NCBI GenBank assembly: GCA_963971405.1
Contig: OZ020485.1
Span: 11,036,001-11,100,000, forward strand
DNA: 64,000 nt
Direction: 5' to 3'
DNA from: Psococerastis gibbosa
Lineage: Eukaryota; Arthropoda; Insecta; Psocodea; Psocidae
Made by a program: the position numbers and the translations under genes. Positions 10,381 to 20,969 of this stretch are shown here, piece after piece (the first letter of the stretch is position 1; each line of letters begins with the position of its first letter). The notes below the pieces were generated by a model. The model worked only from the letters and a program-made list of their open reading frames with translations, made no database searches and was not told where the DNA came from.

Positions 10381-10694
10381 ATACAGAAGGCCTAGTAGTG
10401 GTAGTAGTGTTCGTCGGGTTAATAACGACTTAGGCCTCATAATTGGGCCCATAGAGCGACCCCGACTTGACTGTCCTACGCCAGCCCATAGGACAGTGGA
10501 CCTCCTGATTATAGTGGATTCCGAACCACTTGGGAAACACAGTGAAGTCACACGATTAGTTCGGAGGTGACCAGGACAAGTCCTACCATGTTTCCCTACC
10601 GGCACTGTGCACACGACCAAGTTATCTGCAGCTTTGAACCTGCTCTGGTCCGCTGGATTCAACTTGGTATGGCGGCCGGCATACAGAAGGCCTA
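10381..10694 (-). mobile_element. SINE S-ACT, full-length copy with 14-base target duplication
   Basis: The 14-mer ATACAGAAGGCCTA flanks the element exactly (10381-10394 and 10681-10694). The 286-base body reads on the minus strand from GCCGGCCGCCATACCAAG to an (ACT)n tail. Order in the element: a head with GCAGGTTCAAAGCTGCAG, which loosely resembles a pol III B box; a central block with CTGGTCACCTCCGAAC and GTGGTTCGGAATCCACTATA; a hairpin formed by ACTGTCCTA and TAGGACAGT; and a 3' part with GGCCTAAGTCGTTATTAA. The long target duplication and simple tail show target-primed retroposition. Relatives: 18325-19002 and 23961-24202. Confidence 0.9.
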
Positions 10695-11496
10695 TATTAA
10701 GCCATTTAATATTATTAATATTAAGCCTATTAATCGGTAACCTAGACAGTGGAATTTTTCACTTGCTCCTATTATCAACAAATCTTCTAGATTCTTGATC
10801 AAATGTCTTCTTCGGGCACTACAGCTTGGAGTGAGCTTTGGCCTCACGCACTATATCCATCCAATATAGGCCCACATCACGGTTCCTCAGGAACATCATT
10901 TGGGGTGGTCAATTGCCCCTCTGGGATTGAAAAAAAATGCTACCATGATCATCGAGAAAAGCGTTCCAAAATTGCTTGAAAATATTGTAATCCCGCCCCC
11001 CCCCCCTCCTGGAAAATATTGAAATGAAGCCCCTGCGGTTCATTGTCGGACTCCACTTCCGCGGTCTAGCCTCTAGGCTACATACTGTGAGCTTAAGGCT
11101 TCAGGCTACAAATTATGCATTGCACAGATAGGCAGGCCTACAGCTTGCCTGGTGTTTCAGAATTAGTAGCCATATCATTCTAAATTACGCAAATAACTAC
11201 TCACCTTCTTAGAGAGCCGAAGATAATGACAGGGACACCCAAACTTCTATGATTAACATGCCGAAAGTGAGCACAAAATCTAAAAATGAAGTCGATATTA
11301 CATTTGATTAGGCTAAACCTGTTGCAGAAATTAGTAGTTGCACCGTCGTCCCCTGCTACGGTATCATTTGCTGCTCGGGTCATTCACTTGACAAGAGGGC
11401 AAGCTTGTACATACGGTACCTATAGCTATCAATCATAGGTAGGTAGCCTATCTAGCTGTGGCTCGTGGATGCCAAATGCATTAAATCATAAATTCT
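10695..11496. other. Unclassified stretch with a C-run
   Basis: No gene seen. C11 at 10996-11006. Many TAGGCCTA-type words (10866, 11076, 11128, 11308, 11440). Confidence 0.4.
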
Positions 11497-11700
11497 ATGC
11501 CCAGATCCAAAGGTCCTTTTTATATACAAACAATTCAATGAATGTATCCGAATAACTTGCTTCAGTCGCCTCTGTAGGTAATTATACCTGTGTTGAGTTA
11601 CGACAGGTCACCAATCGCATGATGTTTAGAGACTCGCACAAGTACGAACAAGCTACCACTATGCCATCGACTGGGCCGTCCCAATTGTAATGGAGAAGAG
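11497..11700 (-). mobile_element. SINE S-B, copy 1
   Basis: On the minus strand it reads GGCATAGTGGTAGCTTG, then GCGAGTCTCTAAAC, CATGCGATTGG, TCGTAACTCAACAC, ACCTACAGAGGCGACTGAAG, and ends near TTCATTGAATTGTTTG. The AGTGGTAGC word resembles a pol III A box, while the B box is weak. Other copies: 16244-16432, 34488-34672 and 34815-35034. Confidence 0.7.
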
Positions 11701-12960
11701 GGGCGACATTATTTTCGGGTCCTTTCGAAAATATTTTTATGTCCTTCCGTGAGTTTTACAGGGTATGCTTTGGGTCATCATCACTAAGTTACCTGCTGTA
11801 TTTATTACTATTTATAACTATATAGATATCTGTAGGTACTGATGTAGCCTATACGTACCGTATATATAGGCCTACATGTGATATACATGACTCGCGCAAT
11901 TTAGATATATAGGTACCCTCATCAAAGACATTGCAGTGTTTTCTTAATTGCTACAAGATGGGGCCCGAAGGATGAGGGGGCCCCGAGGGCTTCTCATCAA
12001 TTTTTTCCGCGTGAAGAGGCCGTTTTAAGTGGTGTGCAGACGCGAGGGGTCATTGGGCTAATTCCTCTTGTATGCCCAATGACCTATGCTGCTTTGTACA
12101 ATACGGTTACATGAGTACTCATCATCATCTTTAGCCCATATGGCAAATTATAATTTAATGAACATTTTATGAAAACACAAGTACCTACCGGACGTAGACC
12201 TAAAATATGAGATTTGTGTTAGACGCCGACCAGAATTTCCTGCCACTTTCTCGTATCCCAGGGTATTTAGTACCGACGGGGCAAGGGGTAGTCAAAGGGG
12301 ACGAAGGAGTCAACGTCCCCCAAGAAACTCCCGAAAAATTAATTACTTCCTAATGATCGTTTCTGAGTGTAGTCCAGTTGACTATGAAAGCGGACCGGCC
12401 TCTCGCCCGGGACCACCTAATTTGATAAGGGGTATACCTTAATTCTATCATGGGGCCGACCACAGCCTTTCCTGGGGAGGGGGGGGGGGACTGGGAGGTT
12501 TGCGATCCTTTCATTTTATGATTGGCCGGAGTCATTTGGATATTAGTTCGAGTACACCTTGTGGAAACACATGGCTTCTTGTTGGAAATATTCAGTTCTG
12601 GTTTTACTATATTATGAGCATTCAAGGGCTCCCGCACTTGCCACAAATGTATTCATTAATTAAAGAAACGAGTTTTTATTATTAAAAAAAATTAGTAAGA
12701 AAAATATATAAAAATAAAAAGTTTTACATTTAAGCGGGAACATGGCCCATTATTGTCACAGTTTCAGAGTCTGCTCACAGTTGACAATGATGATTAGTCG
12801 ATACCGGTACCGGCGGTACCTACCTACATATAATATATGTATACAGTGATATATATTTTTTTCCCGTTATGTTTACCAAGTTGATTTTTGTTATGTGTTC
12901 AAAATATTAGAAAGTTTAAAGGAGACGATTTCATATATTGCAGCAGTCATAAAAGATCCT
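11701..12960. other. Unclassified stretch
   Basis: An 11-G run lies at 12479-12489. A 98-codon minus frame (12350-12646) looks compositional. No gene or repeat match I can support. Confidence 0.4.
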
Positions 12961-13106
12961 TTAGGTGGTTATTCCACCGACGTCAATAGTGATAGTGTTG
13001 GTGATATTGGCGTGATAGCAGACATTTTTAGACTGTCTTTAATGCCTGCTACCACGTCAATACCACCATTACTATCACTATTGACGTCGGTGGAATAACC
13101 GCTTTA
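12961..13106. mobile_element. Foldback MITE, GGTTATTCCACCGACGTC type, copy D
   Basis: The arms 12964-13012 and 13050-13103 are mirror images (GTTATTCCACCGACGTCAAT through TAGTGATAGTG). TTA lies at both ends (12961-12963 and 13104-13106). The loop keeps GATAGCAGACATT and its complement, the same loop module as in the outer elements at 4969 and 46723, although the arms are different. 140 bases, non-coding. Confidence 0.85.
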
Positions 13107-13488
13107 CCAGTCCTTAGGAGCTGCCTTGAGCCCGGAATAGAGATTGGCATATCATGGCGTTTTCTTCTGATTTTATTAGCAGATTTTTTAACCTACATGT
13201 CTCGTGATGCTCCTCTTACTAACTGAAGAAAAGGGTGAACGGGTGGTGGAGTTCGCCTTAATCCGGTATAAACCATTATTTTAGGTAGGCTACAGGTGAA
13301 AGAGGAGTGATGTGTGACTGGCATAGTACCCCCATATACGCACTTGTATACCTAATTTAACCAGTTGAAGGGATTGCTGGTTAATAATACCCCGCATAGT
13401 AATGACCAGTCTTTTGTTGGACTTTACTGGAAATCCCCGAACCGCTTTGATTGATTGATTTCGCACCTTACAAAACCGTTCTTCCAGT

Positions 13489-13863
13489 TCAAAGGTTGGC
13501 CATCATTCTCCTTCTGCATATCGTTAAATGAAGCACTTTCGGCAGTTGGCTACATTGGCGTCGTTCAAATTTTAAGTGCCGACACAGACCTGAATTACGA
13601 GCGCATATAATACCCAAAGTCCTATAATGGTCAGTTTGATGCATGGTTTGATGACCTTTACTACACGTGTTTTCGGGAAGGTTTATGAGACCTGTTGAAT
13701 CCTGATTGCCACATAGGGTAACAAAACTCAGCTCGAATTTAGACTCCCTGAATTGAGGGGCAGAGCGTACCGTACGTTTATTAAAAAATTGCAATTCCTG
13801 CAAAATTTTAATGAAGCAATCGTGATGTCGCCTTCTAACTAGGCCTATTGTTTTTTCCTCCAT
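13489..13863 (-). CDS. Unrecognised 124-codon open frame, probably not a gene
   Basis: It starts at ATG 13863 and stops at 13489. The product is basic and rich in His, Cys and Arg, with no signal peptide, membrane span or motif I can name. It lies just downstream, in the same direction, of a decayed LINE (13875-14690), but nothing in it reads like LINE protein. It is among the longest frames in the window, yet a frame of this length can arise by chance in 64 kb. I list it because nothing else explains the stretch. Confidence 0.15.
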   Translation of the reverse strand: MEEKTIGLVRRRHHDCFIKILQELQFFNKRTVRSAPQFRESKFELSFVTLCGNQDSTGLINLPENTCSKGHQTMHQTDHYRTLGIICARNSGLCRHLKFERRQCSQLPKVLHLTICRRRMMANL

Positions 13864-13874
13864 TCTCTACTAGC

Positions 13875-14690
13875 CGCAGCTCAGGATAGAAGCAGGGCAG
13901 TCTGGGCAGCTGGCACGTTTGCAGAGGACATTGTCCAGCCATCGCATCCGTGGTCGTCCCACTAGTCTTCTTCCTTGTGTCACCTTGTTTAAGGCTGCTC
14001 TTGTAGCCCTATTTTCTGGATTCGTTCCACGTTCTCTTTTTTTAAATAGTTCTTTAAGGGCGTTTGCAAGTTGTATCTTGCTTTTACGCCCGCTGCGTGT
14101 GGTTTTCCCTAGTTATATTTGGGTCATTAGACCCGAGGCGGAAATAAATTTTAGGACTGCAGCCGTTTTGTTTTCATTGTCACTCGGAAGATCTGCGAGT
14201 GGTATTTGGGGTGGCCATGTGCGGTGTTCGTTCCAAGTACCCTAGCCACATAATGCGGGCTCTCTTGATTTCGGCTACAAACGTAGGTTCTCGCGGTATT
14301 GCGTAGAGCTCGTCATTTCTACTGATACGCTACTCTCTCTGTCCCTTCCTCTCCCCCTGATTTTACACTGGTCCATACACCTTTCGGAGTATCTTACGCT
14401 CCTACCTTTCAAGCAGCTCCTCGCTCCTCTGACTATAACCCATGTCTTACACCCGTATGTTACAACTAGTCGGATTATCGCTCGATATATTAGACCACGG
14501 TATGTCTGCTCAAAATTATCATTATAGGCGTGGGCTCTCAGTTGCTCTGAATTTTTGTATCCGCATTGATTCGTTGTGGGAGATGTAATGAAGGCAGTCT
14601 CGTGCAGATCTAGTTGCAGATTTTGCCGCACCTGCGAGAAAGAAAGCACGACCCGGCGATTCCCACAGCTGAAGGTCGGGGTCACGTGGC
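13875..14690 (-). pseudogene. Decayed LINE, reverse-transcriptase C-terminal region
   Basis: The minus-strand frame 14275-14685 contains YRAIIRLVVTYGCKTWVI at residues 67-84, matching the conserved 'LIRPVLTYGSETW' stretch found after the RT palm in many non-LTR elements. Downstream on the same strand, in other frames, follow pieces of the usual tail: a basic block, a WLG-like piece, then GRPRMRWLDNVLCKR near 13925-13975. Intact LINE proteins run about 900-1200 residues, so only the last fifth or so remains. Multiple frame breaks and stops mark it as dead. Clade uncertain (RTE-, Jockey- or CR1-like). Confidence 0.75.
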
Positions 14691-15094
14691 CCCAGGTACA
14701 CAGAGCTACTGCTACTGAAATTCAAGAGGTTACGAAAGCGGCCATATGAGTACGCTCCGACAGGTCTAATGGGTAATGGGTTGCTCTATTAGGGCATTTC
14801 AACGCTCATATATAATATGGTTCTTCGTGGCAGGCTGTAGCGTGAATAGATAATAGTCATGTCTTATTCGAATTAGGCTAGACAATAATAATGTACATGC
14901 AGGGTAAAGTGCGCTTTTTGCCGCTAGCAATGTACCGTAGTGCTTATTTGAAATTATTTTTATCTACGGTACGTATGAAGACTACAGATGCAAATAGTCA
15001 CCGCAGGCTATGAATCATCCAGGAGCCAGGGACGTCAAAATGTCTTCAACACTTCTTTAGCTTCAATAACTCTTTCTGATATTGGTGCATTCTC
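14691..15094. other. Unclassified stretch
   Basis: No frame or repeat match. A small dyad TACCGTAG/CTACGGTA lies near 14932-14973. Confidence 0.35.
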
Positions 15095-15345
15095 TTGTTC
15101 TTATGCCTCTTCTATCGAAGATTGGCAATCATTGTGGCAATTGTAGTCATGATGACTATACTAGGGAATTGTAATGCAGCAGTGGTTTCCCGTTGCCTTC
15201 TGCATCCTTATGCCGTTGACTCGTCAATGAGTTCCTCCGCCTTCGGGGTCAGTTTCCAAACCCCCAAGAGGAAAGAGTGTCATGCACAGAAAAGACTGTG
15301 TTGTTCGCTTATCCCGGCTCAAACTCGGCCCCCTATTCGGAATTT
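15095..15345 (-). mobile_element. SINE S-AAG, diverged copy
   Basis: The minus strand matches the full copy at 18517-18886. Shared words: GGCGGAGGAACTCATTGA, GAGTCAACGGCATAAGGATG, CAGAAGGCAACGGGAAACCA, and the 3' end GCCAATCTTCGATAGAAG. The (AAG)n tail is nearly lost. A 90-codon plus-strand frame here merely reads through it. Confidence 0.7.
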
Positions 15346-15769
15346 GAGCTGGTATAGAAGGTTCTAGCCTACGTTTCTTATTCAAACAATCAAACATAAT
15401 CAATATCTAACCATAACTTTGACTTACAATTCTGCAAAGAAACCCAGGAGCTAAAGCGTAATAGGCTATGACAGCTATATAAGCACGTTTTAGGGCCATA
15501 AAATGGCAGGTTGCGAATACAAGGTCACTTTGCAATATGTTGTCAAATGATGGGACATGAGGATTTAAAGGTTCAACAGTTTATATGTTTTGGAGGCTTT
15601 TGACCTGACCGTGAAGGACATATTGTCCAATTGTTCTACAAATTTATAGCTTAGAGGTATAACAAAGCGCCCGGCGTGGCTTCGCGCAGGACAGACTGCA
15701 AACAAAAAAAAAAAAATGTCATTGCACTGAAGTCCGCAGCTGGAACCTATTTCATCATCATCGACATCA
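15346..15769. other. Unclassified stretch
   Basis: No repeat match apart from a short A-run near 15705. Frames on both strands across 15565-15900 come from CTT/GAA triplet runs. Confidence 0.35.
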
Positions 15770-16165
15770 TCATCACCTTCTTCTTCTTGAAAAGCCTCCT
15801 CTTTCATCATGGCAATTTGTACCTTGGAGACTGCTGCTCTGAAAAGGGAAGTCGTGCTCTTGCAGTAGTTTGGGCACGACTTCCCTTTTCAGAGCAGTAG
15901 TCTTCAACAGTATCTGTTTATTCATCGGAAATGATCATTTACAAGGATTTCCAACAAGGGTTCGGTTCCATTGCCCCTATCAAATAATTCTATCGTTATT
16001 TCACCATACGCCTATTTAACGACGGCTGGAGAAGAACACCCTGATTGAAAAACCTGAGGCAATGGTTTGGCAAGAGCATGACTTCTCAGCAGTCTCCAGG
16101 GTCAAAATTGCCATGATGATCGCCAATCTTCGATAGAAGGGGCATTTAAAGAAGAAGAAGAAGAC
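15770..16165. repeat. Inverted pair of SINE S-AAG 3' ends around a perfect-looking hairpin
   Basis: At 15770-15850 the 3' end of S-AAG lies on the minus strand (CTTCTTCTT tail, CATCATGGCAATTT). At 16055-16165 a similar end lies on the plus strand (AAAATTGCCATGATGATCGC, then GATAGAAGGGGCATTTAAAG and the AAG tail). Between them, 15827-15857 and 15874-15904 form a 31-base-pair stem with two mismatches and a 16-base loop. Non-coding. Confidence 0.7.
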
Positions 16166-16243
16166 GCGATGGCCTCACCATTCACCACAAAAACGCCATG
16201 GCATGACAACCTAGCAGAGGATCCTCAATTCCTCACTCTTCAC

Positions 16244-16432
16244 CACTTCACTATTTGGGATGTTTCGATGGCAAGGTGGTAGGCAGCGTGCTTGTACTTG
16301 TGGGAGTCTCTACAAGCCATGCGATCGGAGACGTGTCGTAACTCAACACGGGTACTAACCTACAGAGGCGACTGAAAAGTCAATCGAATGCATTCATTAA
16401 ATTGTTTGCATGCGATTAACCTTTTTGTAAGA
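16244..16432 (+). mobile_element. SINE S-B, copy 2
   Basis: Head GGCAAGGTGGTAGGCAGCGTG, then GAGTCTCTACAAGCCATGCG, GTGTCGTAACTCAACACGGG, ACCTACAGAGGCGACTGAAA and the 3' part TTAAATTGTTTGCATGCGAT, followed by an A-run. It matches 34815-35034 (plus) and 34488-34672 (minus) along its length. tRNA-like head by inference. Confidence 0.75.
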
Positions 16433-16509
16433 AAAAAAAATGTTGTGGTCAGCAACATGCCAGTTAGGCACCCATTAGGGTTGGGTGGACCCAGGTCAGA
16501 TGAAGATTA

Positions 16510-17165
16510 TTTTCTTTATTTTAGGGAGATTACCTATTGAGACGGCGACCAACGTTCGACTTTCGGATAATTTTTTCACAACTTTTCATTTCATGACCCC
16601 CTGAGTCTAAAACCATGTTATACGTTATAAATGTTATACTGTATGTACATACGTATGTATATCGATTTTAGGAAACACTCTAATATCTGTAAATATTATC
16701 CGATTTTGATGCAACTTGGCACAAACATGTATCACACAAATGTCTTGATCGAGTTTGTTAACCAGCTAGATCCACTATTTAATTACAAGATGGCGGCCGA
16801 TTAAAACCTTATATAATTCATATCTCAGTTAATATTGGTTGCAGAGGAATGAAATAAAATCTGATTGAAGGCCCGTATTATTATCTACGATAATGGCAAT
16901 CCCCACTTTTTACGACAAATCGACGATTTCGAGATGACGTCCAGTCACAGTGAAAATAATTTGATAAGTAAAAGTTCACAGTCGTCGTTGTCGTTCGAAG
17001 TTTGGAACACAAGAGTGTTCTGTGTGTTGATGTTGTAGTCGGGAAAAGAATGAAGTATTTATATATTTTTATCTACATACATGGCGTAGCATAGAGGAAA
17101 AGCGGGGTGTGCGCTTGCATGGAATCACCCTACAGGCCTACACCTGATCGGCCAGAGCCGAAAGG
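16510..17165 (-). repeat. Dispersed repeat RA, copy 3
   Basis: Reverse complement of the 1335-2126 repeat, from TTTTAGGGAGATTACC to GGCCAGAGCCGAAAGGG. It lacks the MITE insertion and the CTTGAGTTCTA tips, so it is the cleanest view of the family's own length, about 650 bases. Several small gaps relative to copy 1. Non-coding. Confidence 0.75.
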
Positions 17166-17543
17166 GATTTTTAGGACTAGCCTCGAAACTAGACCTTCCA
17201 TTTCATAGTCTAGATCTCTACCTACTGGACTATTTCTGAACACCATTCATCATAACGGCCGCCAACCATGAAAAAAAAATATAATAATTCTCTCTGCTGC
17301 CTGCAGTACGGTATTGACTTAGTTGTCAGCTGGTGGCATATTTTCTAACTTGTCTGCTGTTAATGACATCACGTGGGCTACAATATAGTATTTTATTGTA
17401 ATACTGGGACTACTGTTACACATGGACAGGTCGGATTCAGTTGAGTGGCTGCAGTGACGTGTCTGTGTGGACAATATCATGTCGGTACTATTATCATAAC
17501 TGTGGACCCCATTAGGTACCGCTTTTATTCTTCTCTGCAACGC
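17166..17543. other. Unclassified stretch
   Basis: A 73-codon minus frame (17319-17540) has no recognisable motif. No repeat match. Confidence 0.35.
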
Positions 17544-17784
17544 TAAGGCGGGGTTTCCACCGACCTCTCATTGCAGAATGCAAATGACATTGAATTTTTC
17601 TTTTTATATAGAAATCTATTAAAATGTTTGTACTTAACATATCCCATGACGCTATTTTTAATTTTAGTTTTTGATTTTACTCTATGATCATTGATCAATT
17701 TTAACTATGGCATAGAGTAAAACAAATATTTCCGTCAATGTCATTTGCATTCTGCAATGCGAGGTCGGTGGAAACCTCGCTTAA
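17544..17784. mobile_element. Foldback MITE, solo inner element, copy E
   Basis: Same arms and loop as 5040-5288 (GGCGGGGTTTCCACCGACC; loop TTGATCAATTTTAACTATGG), standing alone. TAA lies on both sides (17544-17546 and 17782-17784). It shows that the inner element can move by itself. The left arm is shorter than the right because bases after ACATTGA are missing. Confidence 0.85.
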
Positions 17785-18310
17785 GTTCAAAGTATTTCTT
17801 CTTGACTTTACCGTATATCTGAGAATATGTTTCACCCTAATGTTTTCGATGTAGATGAAATAAGAATGGGTCTAAATTAATTATAATTATGCATTCAATA
17901 TCACGTCTGAAGTAGGCAGAAGATTAGCACCATTAATTCCAGTTTAATCATTAAATAATTTATTAGATTTTTATGTCCTACTTAAAGACTTTAAGCCGAA
18001 TAAATGAGAGCTGACTGAACAAAGCTGTGTGGTCAGGAAAAGTAGGCGGACAGTGAGCCCCAGGAAGCGAAGAATGAATGAATGAATGAATGATGATGTT
18101 ACTGATGATGATGATTCCTGATGTTAGCACTGCCGGAAGCGGGCAAAGTCACCTCTCGGTGGCAGAGAGTGATGAGAGAGTCCAAAAGTTCCCCAGGACT
18201 GGCAGCGCAACAAAAAAGTCAAGGGCAGTAGTCGTCAGACTTTTATGGAGACTTTCAAACCAAAAATATGAAAACAATAGCCGCATGTATACACACGCGG
18301 ATGCACAGTG
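17785..18310. other. Stretch with TGAA/GAT microsatellite
   Basis: (GAAT)n then (GAT)n at 18073-18115. A 73-codon frame starting inside it is low-complexity. No gene seen. Confidence 0.45.
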
Positions 18311-19016
18311 AGTAAACAACTGCAGCCGGCCGCCATGCCAAGTTGAATCCAGCGGACCAGAGCAGGTTCAAAGCTGCAGATAACTTGGTCGTGTGCACAG
18401 TGTCGGTAGGGAAACATGGTAGGGCTTGTCCTGGTCACCTCCGAACTAATCGTGATTTGACTGTGTTTTCCAAGTGGTTCGGAATCCACTATAATCAGGA
18501 GGTCCACTGTCCTATGCTAGGGCTGAACTGCAGGCTACTAGTGGGGTCACAGGTGGCGGATAGTGAACGGCCATCAGATATGATGGTTAGCTGCGAATAA
18601 GATGAATAAGCAGTCCCCGACCAAGCAGTACCGAGTGGGGTCCGGTTAAAGATCCCCCACCTAGCTCCTTGGAGCTAGGGCATGGGCGCCCTTTTGTCCA
18701 TGGGAGAGAAAAAGCTCCCTAAAGGCGGAAGAATTCAACAGAGGAGTCAACGGCATAAGGATGCAGAAGGCAACGGGAAACCACTGCATTAAAGGTCCTT
18801 CGGGGCATCCCTTGTACAATCATCATGAGCGTCGCTCAAATGATCGCCAATCTTCAACGTTGAAGGGGCACGAGAAGAAGAAGAAGACTGTCCTATGGGC
18901 TGGCATAGGACAGTCAAGTCGGGGTTGCTCTATGGGCCAAAATATGAGGCCTAAGTCGTTATTAACACGACGAACACTACTACTACTACTACTACTACTA
19001 CTAGTAAACAACTGCA
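18311..19016 (+). mobile_element. SINE S-ACT, full-length, with 14-base target duplication, split by another SINE
   Basis: AGTAAACAACTGCA flanks the whole unit (18311-18324 and 19003-19016). The element runs 18325-18516 and resumes at 18898-19002. Head GCCGGCCGCCATGCCAAG, central block CTGGTCACCTCCGAAC, GTGGTTCGGAATCCACTATA, hairpin TAGGACAGT, then (ACT)n. The middle is occupied by a 370-base S-AAG element. Without it the length is about 297 bases, like the copy at 10395-10680. Confidence 0.9.
18506..18897 (+). mobile_element. SINE S-AAG, full copy nested in S-ACT with 11-base target duplication
   Basis: ACTGTCCTATG occurs at 18506-18516 and 18887-18897, duplicating the host SINE sequence. 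The inserted element is 18517-18886. It starts CTAGGGCTGAACTGCAGG, contains GGTGGCGGATAGTGAACGG, a strong stem (CTAGCTCC/GGAGCTAG), GGCAACGGGAAACCACTGCA, and ends GATCGCCAATCTTCAACG, then a (GAA)n tail. Its 5' half resembles a LINE 5' leader more than a tRNA; that is inference. Other copies are 3' parts only (15095-15345, 15770-15850, 16055-16165, 35975-36090, 57408-57455). Confidence 0.85.
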
Positions 19017-19089
19017 AGAAAACTAGCAGAATTAATAGAAGAATAGTGGCAACTATACCAGAGCCTACTTCACAAACGTGAAATTTCTT

Positions 19090-19565
19090 TAGTCTCATAT
19101 ATCCAGAGTCTAGAAGTTTAAGATCTACAAAACCCTTATAAGACCGGTTGCAACATACGGCTCAGAAACCTGGAACCGACACCGAACTGCGAGTATCTTA
19201 AAGGAAGCAAATAAGGAGTAGTTATGGACCCCTGTATAAAAAAAACGGAGAGTGGCGTATAAGCAATAACGCTGAAACATAGGCAATACTCAGTGTCTCG
19301 TCCGTTCTATAAAATCGCAACGTCCAAGGTGGCTGAGACACGTTGTATGAATGTCAGAAGACCGTGTGACCAACAAAATTTACAAAACAAACATGACGGG
19401 AAGACACTGCAAGGACGTCCGCAAAACCGCTGGTAGGACGAATTAGAATCCGACCCCTACGAGTTGGAAGCCCGTATAGATGGCGGAGTGTCGTGTATAA
19501 TCGAGAGGACTGGAGAAGTATTGTCGAGCAGGCCAAAGCCGTCAAGGACTGTGCAGCCGGAAGAA
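19090..19565 (+). pseudogene. Decayed LINE, reverse-transcriptase C-terminal end with (GAA)n tail
   Basis: At 19123-19173 one frame reads IYKTLIRPVATYGSETW, the conserved stretch past the RT palm. Further on come RRVAYK-like and RPRWLRHVV pieces, GRHCKDVRKTAG, and YCRAGQSRQG. The copy ends in GGAAGAAGAAGAAG. Order, spacing and the CRAGQS ending match the copy at 57545-58025, so both belong to one family. Stops and frame changes are frequent. Only about the last 150 codons remain. Such proteins prime reverse transcription on nicked chromosomal DNA. Confidence 0.8.
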
Positions 19566-20160
19566 GAAGAAGTCATATATGTAGCCTAATCATAGTGTGA
19601 CACCGTCATTGTATTTATTAATGCGTACCGTACAATACGCAACCTACAATGGCTACAATTATTCGCTGTAAGAAGGCTTAAAATTGTCACAGCCGACTTT
19701 CATCCATCTGTTGAAAAGCCAAACCAAACTTGACAAGTCACTTGGGAACACACAGCGGTAGGCTACCGCCAATTATTACGTACCCAACATATTGAGACCG
19801 TCTCATAAATGCCATATCCTCCATCAAAACGCCTACAACAAGACTAAACCTAATGACTGGGCTGCAAAAATATCACAAAAATATTCATCTAGGCAAAAAG
19901 TGATTTTAAATTCTTTAAAATAGCTGCGTTTGGAATTTTGGAAGATCTTTAAAATTGTGATGTTTAATATTTTTTGGTAGGGCATTACAAACATGACTTT
20001 AGTAGAGACCAGTCAATGGAGCAAATAGTGAGGAGGCATTAAAGTGGTGCATTCCAAATCCGCGATTATTGTCGGGATCCATTCAGCTGGAAGTTGCAGA
20101 TTCACGAAATAGCTCTTGCCTCCATATGAGTAACGGCCATAGGCAAGCCGGTAACCAGGA
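19566..20160. other. Unclassified stretch
   Basis: No frame or repeat match. Confidence 0.4.
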
Positions 20161-20578
20161 TTTTTTGCTTTCCAATTTATACGTAGGCTAGTATAAGGAA
20201 AGCTTTGTGACGGTCCAAATTTTCGATTCCGAAAACGGAATTACACGTTTTGAAGTTCCAGGAACCCGAAAAAGTGGTTTTTACGAAATGTCTGTCTGCC
20301 TGTCGCTCTGTCAGTCGGTTCATCGCTTTCCGGGCAAACTACTCGGTCGATAATGATGAAATTCGGCATGTAGGTTCACAAAAATCACACCTCGGGACCA
20401 TTTTTATTTTTATTTTGGGCTAACTCAATTTGGGGCGGTTTTATTCTCAAAAAAGTCCAAAAAAACGTCTAAAAAAATTATTTCACAAAAACGGCTCCAA
20501 CGATTTCTTTTAAATTTACATATATTGTAGTCGTTATTAATGTTGACAAAATGTGGGGGGTCGCTTGCCCCTTGATAG
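20161..20578 (+). repeat. Dispersed repeat RB, 5' part only
   Basis: Matches the first half of 2188-2990, from TTTTTGCTTTCCAATTTATA to GGTCGCTTGCCCCTTGATAG, then passes straight into a GC-block repeat. The GTCT microsatellite seed is present near 20290. Confidence 0.75.
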
Positions 20579-20599
20579 TTTTTGAATTTTGAAAATATA

Positions 20600-20890
20600 A
20601 GTTAAAAATAGCGGGGTTTTACGCATTTTAACAGCAGTAAAGTATGGATTTTACAATGCTTACAAAAGAATGTTTATTCATAAAAATAATATTGCATTTA
20701 ACCCAAAGAGGGGACTCGGGGGGTCTCCCCCAGGGGAAAAATTTGAAAATGTAAGTGCAAAACAGTGGTGTTTTACAACAGGAAAACTTGCAAAGGAATG
20801 CATATTTATATTGCTCCAAACAGGGGGACTGGGGGTCTCCCCAGGGGGAAAATGTGTGGAAAAAAAATAGGTCGAAAATAGTGAGGTTTA
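20600..20890 (+). repeat. GC-block repeat, about two units
   Basis: Units alternate a G/C block (GGGGACTCGGGGGGTCTCCC, CAGGGGAAAAATTT) with an AT-rich block (AATAGCGGGGTTTTACGCAT, AACAGCAGTAAAG). Related blocks: 25745-26010, 47838-48020 and 58606-58700. Frames on both strands (66 and 101 codons) are artefacts of it. Confidence 0.65.
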
Positions 20891-20969
20891 AACAGCAGTA
20901 AAGTTTATAATTTACCGAGGAAGACGTATTCATGTTACCGATATAGATTTATTTAATTCTCAACATTTC

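Noticed and set aside
10366-10662. 98-codon minus frame sharing MNPADQSRFKAADNLVVCT with 18343-18600
   Set aside because: Both are S-ACT SINE sequence; the shared peptide is the SINE head, not a protein family.
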